This document shows positions 22,301 to 32,926 of a stretch of DNA of 64,000 nt, piece by piece. Source of the stretch: Hygrophila difformis (taxonomy: Eukaryota; Streptophyta; Magnoliopsida; Lamiales; Acanthaceae); assembly GCA_030278955.1 (NCBI GenBank), contig JAOANR010000002.1, positions 18,648,057-18,712,056 on the forward strand, written 5' to 3'. Below the pieces are notes generated by a model. That model was not told the origin of the DNA. It saw only the letters and a program-made list of their open reading frames with translations, and did not search any database. A program made the position numbers and the translations under genes. The first letter of the stretch is position 1. Every line of letters starts with the position of its first letter.

Positions 22301-24041
22301 GTTCACCGACCATAAGAGCCTCAAGTACATATTCACGCAAAGAGAACTGAACTTGAGGTAGAGGAGATGGTTGGAACTGATCAAAGATTACGACCTGGAA
22401 GTCGCGTATCACGAGGGCAAGGCCAACGTCGTGGCCGACGCCTTGAGTCGGAAGACGCAACACGTCACAAACTCACTGGTGATACCGGCCGAATTGTACA
22501 GAGATTTGGCGAAATTAAGCCTGGAACTGGTGCATCCCGGTACGGTAACCGAGGTCGTCAACGCGATGGTAGTAAGGCCTACTGTATTCGAAGAGATACG
22601 ACTCGCCCAATCGAGTGACGAAAAGTTGGAGGAAATAAGGAGAAGCATTGCCGAAGGAAAGGCAGTGGACTTCAAGATTCACGAGGACGGGAGCATCCGC
22701 TTCAGGGGAAGGTGGTGTATACCGCGGGAGTCCGCGGATCTGAAGAAGAAGATGATGGAGGAAGGCCATAGCACCCCCTACTCGGTTCACCCCGGAGGGG
22801 ATAAGCTATACAAGGACTTGAAGAAAAATTATTGGTGGCCGAACATGAAGAGAGAGGTGGCCGAGTTCGTGGCAAGGTGTCTTACATGCCAGAAGATCAA
22901 GGCAGTACGGCAAAAGCCCTTAGGATTAATGCAACCATTGAAGATCCCAAGCTGGAAGTGGGACAGTATCTCCATGGATTTCGTTTCAGGGTTACCACGT
23001 TCGCCAAAGGGAATGAATAAGATCTGGGTGATCGTGGATAGGTTAACGAAGGCCGCCATCTTCATCCCGATGAAGGACACTTGGACAATGGACCAACTAG
23101 CAAGAGCATATGTAGACCATGTGGTACGCCGGCACGGGGTGCCACATGACATCATCTCGGATAGGGATAGCAGATTCGTCTCCCAGTTTTGGACCAAGCT
23201 GCAAGAAGCTCTGGGGACGCAGATAAAAATGAGTACGGCGTTCCACCCTATGACGGATGGGCAGACGGAGCGAACAATACAAACGCTGGAGGACGTGTTG
23301 AGGGCCTGTGTGTTGGAATTAAAGGGAAGTTGGGAGCACCATTTACCCTTGATCGAGTTCTCCTACAACAACAGTTACCATGCGAGCATCGGCATGGCGC
23401 CCTTCGAGGCACTGTACGGACGAAGATGCCGGAACCCATTGAGTTGGGAAGAGAACGATCGAATAATGACAGTAGGACCACAACTGGTGGAGGACATGGC
23501 TCAGCAAGTTAAGGTTATCCAGGGGAAGATGAGAGCCGCTCAGGACCGGCAAAAGAGTTATGCGGACGTGATACGGCAGGACTTGGAATTCCAAGTCGGT
23601 GACAAGGTCATGCTGAAAGTCTCACCGATGAAGGGCGTAATGCGCTTTGGCAAGCGAGGGAAACTGAGCCCACGTTACATAGGGCCATATGAGATCCTCG
23701 AGAGAGTGGGGAATCTAGCGTACCGGCTAGCACTGCCGCCTCAACTAGCACGCGTCCATAACGTGTTTCACGTCTCCCAACTGAAGAAGTATGTGCCCGA
23801 CACGTCGCATGTACTCCAACCGGACGTAATCGAATTGGATGATGACTTGACCTATGAAGAAACCCCGGTGCAAATACTCGACTACAAGGAAAGGGTGACA
23901 AGGAATAAATCTGTAAAGATGGTCAAGGTCCTGTGGTCTAACCACGAGACAGAAACGGCGACCTGGGAATTGGAAGCCGACATGAGACAACGTTACCCTA
24001 CCCTCTTCCAAGACGACCCGACCACAGTTATGGGGACATAA
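19365..24041 (+). pseudogene. Gag-pol polyprotein of chromovirus B, three premature stops
   Basis: One frame of 1558 codons with no frameshift. Residues 80-200 are retrotransposon gag. CCHC zinc knuckles lie at about 310-340. The protease has DSGAS at 438-442. Reverse transcriptase has FIDD at 771-774. RNase H has SDAS from 919. The integrase has an HHCC finger, then D1205, D1266 and E1302 (35 residues between the last two). The chromodomain is near 1505-1555 (VLWSNHETETATWELE). Stops: TAA 19560-19562 where element A has CAG-type Gln, TGA 20358-20360 inside the second zinc knuckle where A has Arg, and TAG 22359-22361 where A has Gln. Each is explained by one C-to-T change from CAA, CGA and CAG. 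Otherwise all motifs are present, so this is a recently silenced copy. Confidence 0.93.
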
Positions 24042-24049
24042 CTGTATTC

Positions 24050-24064
24050 TTAAGGGGGGGAGGA
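24050..24064 (+). other. Polypurine tract, element B
   Basis: TTAAGGGGGGGAGGA directly before TGTAACACCCGAGG at 24065, the 3' LTR start; primer of plus-strand synthesis. Confidence 0.9.
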
Positions 24065-26757
24065 TGTAACACCCGAGGAAAAACAAATTTAAATTGTTTT
24101 GAACTACGTCATGACTTGATCCCTTCACAGGGTACGTAGGCAGCTTGGAACTAATTTCTAAGTTCAGTCACGAAATAAATCACAAAATAGATCACAAGGA
24201 CGATAGGAGGAGTTGGAACCAATTTAGACTAGACTAATTAAGACACGGAAATGTTACGAGCGATAAGCCGAGCTCGTAACAAGTTGAAGGTAAAGATTCC
24301 GAACCGGAGACGGCCCAAGGAATCGAGCTAACACGTAGAGGGTAGAAAACCTATAGGGGAAAGCAAGGAAAGACCCGACAGAACACGCGGACCGCCGAAC
24401 CGGCCGGTCCGGCCCGCCCGCGCCCTCCGCGCGCCGCCGTGCGGCCACCGCGCGGACGGCGGCGTAGCGACTCCAGGGCAGTCCACGCGTACTCCGCGCG
24501 GCCATAGCAATAGGTGCGCGTCACCAGCGCGCCAGAGGTGCAGGAGGTGTAAACTTTCCTTCCATGGTGATTTTCTTGCCAAAAATCCGTCCCCTATCAA
24601 GGGGAAACGGATCAAGGCAGTGGGGGAAGGTTATAGGGGCTGTGTGGCCGCCCCTTCCCCATATTTTCCAGAAAACAAACCCTAGCCACCCTCTATTCTT
24701 CCTCTCCAAGCCAAAAGCTCTCCGAATCCACTTTCCGACGAACATTCCGGCGACGACGAGGCGGAAGGAACCAAGCCCTGCCCTCTAAACTCTTGGTAAG
24801 CCATGGTCTAACATTTTAATTCGTCCATAATACTTAGAAACTCAAAATCTAACCCGTTTCCTTTACTACGATTTCACGCCGGGAAACAAACGAAAAGCGA
24901 TCGGAAGGATTGGTCGTTCGTCGCGACCCTAGAGCATCCGGATACCCATCCCAGTAATCCTAATCTTCAAATCTGTAAGTTAAAACCTTACTCACAAATT
25001 TTCGTGGTTGTTTGTTGTTTAAAACTCGAGATATAGGCTTGTAACAAAAATCGATTTTCAAAAACCCTATTTTCGTCCAATTTCAAAGACTCGCCTAAAA
25101 CGCGACCTTCGGGAATTCAAACCGAAAACTTTTCAACATAAAAGTTGTTCCTAACATCTTTATCTATCTTGTGTCCAAATTTCAGCCGTTGACATTAAGA
25201 TTTGCTATCCCAAATCGCGCCGTAAACTTTCTGTGACATCCCAAACATTTTTAAACTGTGACAGTTTTCCTTACTCGACTTGATGCATGTTTTTCACCCA
25301 TTTTTCGAAGATTTAACTTTGCATTCCTAAACAAAAGTTGTAGATAATTGTGTCTAGATTATGCATATAAAATTTCACGGATTTTGGTGTTCATTTGATA
25401 TGTCAAACGGTCGAATTTTCAGAACTGTTTTAAAACTTATTCGGAGCCCGCGAGTATGCAGTGAGTTGTGGTCGATTTTTGAGTACCAAGAATTCATTAT
25501 TTCCAAATTCTTAAAACATGAAAGTTGTTTCTTAACGTGTTTTGTAGTTACTGTAAAAATTTCGCATCAATTGGTTTTGAAATGAATTTTTAATCGGCGT
25601 TGCACGAACCTGTGACGGAACCAGTTTTTAAGACAGAAATCATTCTTTGCAATGAACTCGAATTTCGACTCACTTCGGAACCTTATTTCCAAAAACTTAA
25701 AACATGAAAGTTGTTCGTGTGTGTGTTTTCGAACTACTGTAAAACTTTCGGAATTTTTGGTGTAAGGACGAATTTTTAATTAAGAAAGGCGTAAACAGCC
25801 TCGAATAGGATATTTCGAACTTGAGAAAACTCGAACTATGAAAACGCGATATCGATCATTTGATAACATTGAAATATGAGCTTTCGAAAAATCCCGTTCA
25901 CTAGGCTGAGCCGATCTTCATGCTATCATTATCTTTGAGACTGCCTCGTTAGTGGTCTCCTTACTATCTGAGATTGCCTCGTTAGTGATCTCGCGCGCTG
26001 TGTTTTGGATCGCCTCGTTAGTGGTCCTACTATCTTTTTGAGACTGCCTCGTTAGTGGTCCTATGTTGATATTGCCTCGTTAGTGATCTCCCGGTATGGT
26101 GTCCTCTTCTTAGTCTACGGGATAAAATGTAAAAGACTTGTGTTAGTGTTCCATTATGCTTAAATCGTATTTATCATGTTTTTTTTATTTATGTATTTAA
26201 AATTATGCATCTTAAATTATGCTTTAAATTACGCTTTTACAATTAAGTCCTTTAATCATGTTTTTCCGCTGCAAATAAATTATGTATTTTAAATTTACGT
26301 TCGGTAAGCGAAATCTCTAGTTTAAACACATGTAACCCCTTTTATTTGTTAGTTAGGGATTAACTTACTCAGTATATCTTTATACTGACAACCGTTGTCA
26401 TTTCTTTTCTTTACAGAGTATGTCGAGTGACGCATGCACGCGCATTTGGGGGGACATATTTGTGAACGTTTTTATTTACTGCATCATACTACTGTTTTTA
26501 CCGGGTCTGTTAAACCCGATGTTTTGGCCGTGTTGGCCGTGATTACTTTTCCGCTGCATTTACCTTATCCATGCATGATGATTTTTACTATCGTACTTTG
26601 ATTGAAGTATTAATAAATCCGGATTCATTGTTGAATGTTTTTAAAACTTTGCATACCCATAAGCCTTGCACCTCCTTAGCGAGCTCGGGAATCCGTGTCT
26701 TGCTAGGGAGATGCGGCGGTGACACCTCGGCCTGGGTTATCAAATTCGGGTGTTACA
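24065..26757 (+). repeat. 3' LTR of element B (2693 bp)
   Basis: Starts TGTAACACCCGAGG and ends GGTGTTACA. It contains a GC-rich block (24395-24510), several degenerate copies of a module with 'ACATGAAAGTTGTT' (25130-25770), and the hairpin array at 25937-26090. Its first 120 bp resemble the stretch between outer and inner LTR starts of the C family (TTTTGAACTACGT, ACAGGGTACGTAGGCAGCTT). Long ORFs here do not look coding. Confidence 0.95.
25937..26090 (+). repeat. Array of five short hairpins with conserved loop in the B LTR
   Basis: Five units at 25937-25959, 25970-25992, 26007-26027, 26040-26062 and 26068-26090. Each has core GCCTCGTTAGT flanked by arms that can pair: GAGAC/GTCTC, GAGAT/ATCTC, GGATC/GGTCC. 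When one arm changes, the other usually changes to keep pairing, while the loop stays fixed. Units 4 and 5 have a mismatch. Spacers differ in length and sequence. The second B-family LTR has six units at 63340-63525. Likely an RNA structure or a protein-binding palindrome series; the role is unknown. Confidence 0.75.
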
Positions 26758-28652
26758 ATCCTGTCCCAGAAAAAGTTCGAACACTCTACACTTAATTCAA
26801 TGTCATCCATGTCAATAATTGAACTATATGGCTTCCTTCAATTAATTAGATTTTAGAATGATTCCCTATACTTAATACACTATACTGGAAAGCTCCTAGT
26901 ATGAATTCTCTGAAAATTCGCAGCATTTGATATGAATGAAATATAAGTGCCGGTGACAAAATATTGCACTGATGGCACGTGATGGCATATGGTGAAGCAC
27001 GTACTTAATGGACATGGGAAACACACATGGATTAAAACTAAATCAAAACCTGATTAATTAGTTCTCAACAAGACAACATGCAAGGAGGTTATTCTTTCTG
27101 AAGATCATGCAGTTCCCATGATTAATAAAGAAATAAGGAATGGACATGTATGTACCCCCTGGTTTTTCCGTTCTCTTCCCAGAGCACAATATTATTTCCT
27201 ATAAGACCTAGTTAGAAGCAACTAACTGGCAGACTTATAATTTACATACATATGACATATATACACACTGGTAGGAATAAACAAGAATGGAAAGTGCTCA
27301 ACTACTTGCTAAATTTATAACTACTTCATAACTTGCTGTCTTTGGCGAGCAAGGTCTTGTATGTATAATTTGCAGTGCGTAACGGTCCCGGACGTTTTCA
27401 AGGACAGGTGGTTTGGTAAAGGCTACTAACCTCTAGTATTTGCTGAAAAAGATGGAAATCGGGATGATGTGGATGTAGTGTTTAATGATTCCGAGGTCAG
27501 AATGTCAAGCTTGTGTACTAAAGTGATCAATACTTAATCTATGAAAAATGTCTCATAATCTCTTATCCACGGGAATATCAGGTGACTAAAAAAAATCAAC
27601 CAGCTGCAATGAATGCTTTTGAGCTAATTTCAATGTCACGAGGTCTCATATCTTCATTCTCTCACTTAAGATATACTCCAATCGAAAATTCCAATTGAAA
27701 TATTTTATATCTGGTGTAACAACGTCCACAGGGATACAAGAGAGAAATAAGATTTACTTCTAAACGCCATGCCAATAAAATAATTAAAAAGATTGAACAA
27801 GCTGCAAAATCCTCCAGATTTTGACGTCCACAAGAAGAATTACAAGATACAAAAATTTCCATTGCAATTAGATCTTAAGGAAATTGGACTCCTATATCCG
27901 CCCATTAGATCTGAGCTCTACCGGTTACACAACCTATTTATTAACTATCACTGTTATAGAAGTAGGGAACAATTAAATACAAACAAGGAGTCTCATCCAC
28001 AGAAAAATAAATACAGAACTAGTGCTAGATAAGATCCTGTACTACACAGAAGATATATATATATCTTATAAATATCTGTGTATATATTTATATGTTTATT
28101 AGCCTATGATCAATTATTTAAATTTTTATACTCCACCCAAAATGTACCCGACTAGCATTACCAGAGAGTAGGAAAACAATATGACCAAATAATTATCTAT
28201 TATCTTTCCTCCGCATATATTGTCCAACTTAGTCGGGGGAACAATACGACCAGATACATGAATGGCTATGTAAAAGAATTCAGGATCCATTGACTCTAAG
28301 CAACACTTGGGGCCAATCAAGGGGAATACTAAAGCTTGGAGTAAGAAAAATGCCTCAAACTTATTCAATAAAAGGGTAGCAGACACGGCAGAACAGCTTA
28401 AATAATTGGAACATTCTATACTTTTAAAAATGTGAACAAGCAGCCCAAGTTATATCTAGGAAAAGAACTGGTACTTCATAAATCACCCTACTTAAATGGA
28501 ATGCATGCTCATGTGATGACCCGTCCCCCAAAATTTAAAATTTTCTCGTGCTTGACTGAAATCATTTATTTTTTTTCTAAATGCAGAAAACATTTTTTTC
28601 TTATGCAGAAAAATCTTATGGGTTTAAAAGTAATAATATTATGAAACCTTTG
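26758..28652. other. AT-rich interval without a recognisable gene
   Basis: Flank between element B and truncated element D. ORFs are short and not conserved-looking. A weak exon-like stretch at 27376-27535 (plus) follows a TTTGCAG acceptor and reads VPDVFKDRWFGKGY, then after a stop FAEKDGNRDDVDVVF. I cannot assign it. From about 28520 to 28652 the sequence may be the remaining internal leader of element D. Confidence 0.35.
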
Positions 28653-28664
28653 TCTCTGATACCA
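28653..28664 (-). other. Primer binding site of element D
   Basis: The minus strand reads TGGTATCAGAGA, 11 of 12 bases of the iMet PBS, three bases inside the LTR start at 28668. Confidence 0.75.
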
Positions 28665-28667
28665 CTC

Positions 28668-30196
28668 TGTAACACCCCGGATTTCAAAATCAAAGGTGCC
28701 GGGGAGTTACCGCCACATTCCTTGTTTAAGCCTGCCGAACGCAACCTTACACAAGGAATGCTAAGGCTTAAATCGCATCAAATACACCAATTAAAAGAAA
28801 CACCTGGAATCCGTTTTTCCAAAATAATACTCTCAGGAGTACTTAAAATAATTTAAATGCAGAAGCGATAAAGAGTGCCAACTGGCTAAGCTAGTGATCC
28901 GTAATAAATAATAAAAACAAATGCAACAAATTTGAAAGTTGTTTGCAGCTTTATTTTAAAAAGAATGTCCCAACTCCCATGCATGCGGAATGATCAATGG
29001 CGCTCAGCGAACTCTGTACAAAAAAAAAAAACAAAATGAACAACACACGTCAGTAATTAAATTACTGAGTAAGCCAACCCATCCCACATTAAGTTATGGG
29101 GTTTTAAAATGGATTGACTTAAAAATTAATTTTTTTTTTAAGAACACTAATTTAAACGTCAAAACTATTTAAGCAATTCGACTAACATATAAATAAAGTA
29201 CACTTTCACCATCGTGCATAGAACATGGGGACACCAAAAGAGCTCCAAAAATAGTGAGAATTCATCCCTCAACAATGCCAACGGCTTATCTATATCGACA
29301 CGCACCCGGGGCCCATAAATAATACTCGCAAGTATTATTTAGGGATATAGACACAATCACAATAATTATCATAAGGAGGGGGGCGGCCACGCATGGCTCC
29401 ACCCTAGTGCACTCGCCCTCCGGAGCCTAAATGTGGGCATACCTACCCGAAATCTAGTGCACAATGGGTTTCAAAACAAGTTACACATATACAGCTTACT
29501 TAAATTTTCCACGAATGATTTCCACCATAAGAATACACCAAAACATGTCATCTTCATACCGAGATGCATAAAATAATCTCCTTGAGTCGTACAGGACTTC
29601 ATTTCAAGTAAATCCAAAATCTTATTGTAATCGAACTTGTAAGAATCTAAGAATTTTCAACACAGCTCATTGTCGACAGACAAGCATCGAAAGTAAAAGT
29701 CCCATTAATTAATTACCAAGCCAAAATTTTCTGAAAATTTTACAGTAGATTATATGTTCAATATGGAACAACCTTTATGAATAATGCTAAGTGTAAATCA
29801 TGCTTGAGAGAGGAGAACAAAGGCTTCAACAGAACAGTGGGGATAATCCCGCGGCTCATAACACATTTTAAAAGAAAATTTTCTGGTAAATATTTACACG
29901 ATAAAAAATTCTAAAATTTGGCAGAGAGCTTTCAAACACATTTATGAACAAATTTGTAGAAGAACTCAAGTCCGAATTCACGGTGGGAGTAACAGAAAAA
30001 TGAGAATCTTTATATATGCTTAAAACTGTCAACTCGAGTTCGGAAGGCACAGTTTAAAGATTTAAGGTTTGGTAATTAATTATCCGGCCAAAAATTCTGA
30101 AATTTTGAGGGTAGCTTCCTAACACATTTATGAAGAACTTTGTAGAACAACCAAAATCCGAATTCACGACGGAAATACATGAAAAATGGTGATTAC
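28668..30196 (-). repeat. Element D LTR, left piece
   Basis: From TGTAACACCCCGG to the ATTAC target site of element A. It contains three degenerate copies (29700-30170) of a module 'AAAATTCTGAAATTTT...CACATTTATGAACAA' also present in the other LTR families. Confidence 0.75.
30192..30196. other. Target-site duplication ATTAC, left
   Basis: ATTAC directly before the TGTAACACC of element A; the identical copy is at 41280-41284. Confidence 0.92.
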
Positions 30197-32885
30197 TGTA
30201 ACACCCCGGATTTGGTCACCCAGGCCGGGACGCTACCGCCACACCCTTCCAAACAAGACCCGATCAAATCGAGCTTATTTAAAAGGATGCTAAGGCTTAA
30301 GTTGCATCATTAACTTAAAAATATTTAAACACCATTCAAATAAGCCCGAAGTTTAATCAGAGTATAACACACGAAATAATAATAAGCAGTGCGGAAGCAA
30401 AAATAAACAGGGCCAAAACATGCGGCCAAAACCAGAGTCCAAGTCCAATTAAAAATAATTAAAGTGCGACAAGTCTTTTTTTTTAAAATGGAAATCCCAT
30501 CCCTCCATGCGGTGCTTACTCTGCGAAATCTGAAAAGAAAATAAAACAATAATTTATCAGTACAAAGGTACTGCGTAAGTTAATATATAGCACAACGAAT
30601 TTTAAAAGTTTTTAGGAGAGTATACAAAATAATATACTTAATTAAAAAGACGAGTAAATAAATTAATTTAAAATCTCTTACACATATTCCACGAATATTT
30701 TACCAAGGTTAGTTATGATCGAGGACACCCAATATGACCTTGGGAACTTACACCCACAAGGCCTCCATTAATATGATTCTAGGCCTAAGCCCTTTCGAAT
30801 CAACCCACCTCTGGGACTCGTACCCGCGAGGGATGTGAAAGCAGTGACCCTATACAGACCACTCCGGAGCCCTAGATAACCCATACGGATACATCTAGGA
30901 GTATAGACTCTTACTAACACGAAACCACAATATCATATGCGCCGTTTTGGCTACACAAAAAGAGGGGGCGGCCCAACGAGCTCACGCCAAGTGCACTTAC
31001 CCTCTAACACATGGCCACCCACTCGATTAAAACTCCCAAAGTTTAAAATTCACATTTTTATCATTCCATGATATTCACCACATATCCAAATTTCATATAT
31101 ATCCAAAAACGAGTAGCAATCGACTCTTAGTTCATCGAATAATCAAAATAGCATTTATCGACCAAAAGTGACATTGTAGCAGTTTCTGAAATCGCCTTTA
31201 AAAATGCAGTAAACCAACTTTAAAAATTCTGGAAAAATTACAGTGGCTAGGAAACATCAAAATAAGCATTTTTTATAGAAATAGCCGTCTCAAAATTCGG
31301 ACTCTGAATTGGTCATTTTAACCGATTACAGAAAGCTACTGATTTACAATTTCTCATGCTTCAGTAAATTCAACCACAGTGAGTTCAAAAATTCATAACA
31401 ATTTCATACGTACTCCAAAAATCATGAAATTTTACAGGGATGATCTAGACACATATTAGAACAAATTTCATGAAGACATCAAGCACTAAAAACGATCATA
31501 GGCGAGAGTGAATCGAACAACAAAAACTGACTACATACATACATCAAAACTGTCAACATATATGCAGAAAATACCAGATCGAATTTGGATGATCAAAATA
31601 TGTCCAAAAATTATAAACATTTACAGAAAGCATCTTTAGGACATTAGGAACAAGTTTCATTTTGGATGGTTCTCCTAAAAATGTACGGATCATGGTCGAT
31701 TACTCAGAACAATAAAATTGGTCATAAGAAAACCCTATTTGACAGATTTTGTCAAATGAAAAGATGAACCTATATCTCGAGTTGTACTCAACCAAAACCT
31801 CTAGAAATCGACGTGCACAATACTAACTTACTTGGGATGAGTTAGGATCGAATTTCTCCTTGGTAGAATGCCTGAGATCGTCCGGATCGGCCTCAACAGT
31901 CCCCTCCTCCTACGATGGATCCTATATTCGAACGGTTGGAGAAATTCTTATCTTAGAGGCCTGTATTTCGAGTTTAGGACTAAGGAAAATGAATGAAATC
32001 CTCACTTACCCAAGGAATTATAGAGTGGAGGTGCCAACTTCGAAAGAAACCTCTGCAATTCCTATGAACAACACTCAACTCTCACAAACACTCCAATGAT
32101 CTCAGATTTTTCAAACAAATGAAATGGAGAGGGGTTGTGAGGTTAAATAGAAGTGGGAATCTGAAATGATTGGCATCCAATGATGGCATTAAGTCCCTAG
32201 GTGAGTGGTGAGTGCTTGATGACTGATAACTCCCGAAGTTAAAGCTCCCATACCCCCACTACTCCACCTTGCTCAACCATGGTCCAACTAATGCCTCATT
32301 AAGCTTGTAAATCACCTTAATCAAGGTTTGTGGAGGGTTAACACACCCAAAAATCTATCCAAAATCCCCTCCACACGTCCTCCAACGTCAGACATTCAAA
32401 TTAGAGTCGTTTGGAATCGCCCATCATCAACACCATGGCAAGAAACGCATGAAACGTTATGACTTTGTCATAACAGCAGAGTGGCGCGCTGGTGGCGCGC
32501 CCCGCGCGGCCACCTGCTCGCGTTTTTTTTTTTTTTAATATTATGATTTTAATCTTTTAAAAATCATAATATGAATTATCCGAGATTGTTGGGATAATTC
32601 GATACATCTATCCGAGTCGCGACTGTCCGAAATATTTCATTCCGCTCTCTCGGAATTAATTCGATTTCGATAAATAAATCAAATTCTTAAACTTCGGATT
32701 TTAAAACTTGATGTCGATTTCTCGGGTATTACAGTCTACCCTCCTTAGAAATCAACTTCGTCCTCGAAGTTGGGTCGCACTCGGACTGATAGTAATGCAT
32801 GTAATAATTCGCACACATAAAATATTTGAGGTTTGGAAATTAAATTCTTACCTCGGCGCGCGACGACTCTCTGCGGGGTATCACA
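30197..32885 (-). repeat. 3' LTR of element A
   Basis: In element sense it runs from TGTGATACCCCGC (32885) to GGGGTGTTACA (30197). It contains, 152 bp from its start, an internal relic: GACGAAGTTGATTTC, a purine tract and TGTAATACCCGAG, which look like an older PPT/LTR junction (near 32733). A TATTTAA box lies at 32143-32149 and a GC block at 32480-32522. Confidence 0.95.
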
Positions 32886-32899
32886 TCCTCCCCCCCTTA
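32886..32899 (-). other. Polypurine tract, element A
   Basis: The minus strand reads TAAGGGGGGGAGGA directly before the 3' LTR start TGTGATACC. Confidence 0.9.
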
Positions 32900-32926
32900 G
32901 GACTACAGTTATGTCCCCATAACTGC

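Larger units (their letters stand above)
17920..26757 (+). mobile_element. Ty3/gypsy chromovirus element B (5' LTR truncated by gap)
   Basis: Partial 5' LTR (17920-18111), PBS, ORF0, gag-pol, PPT and a full 3' LTR (24065-26757, 2693 bp). The large LTRs, the chromodomain at the end of the integrase and the iMet PBS fit the Tekay/Del chromovirus group. The visible 192 bp of 5' LTR differ from the 3' LTR by about four changes, mostly single-base indels. The right flank begins ATCCT; the matching target-site copy would lie inside the gap. Confidence 0.92.

Noticed and set aside
31860..32099. ORF of 79 codons in the A LTR, repeated at 40209-40496
   Set aside because: Present in both copies only because LTRs are duplicated; composition and lack of any motif do not suggest a protein.
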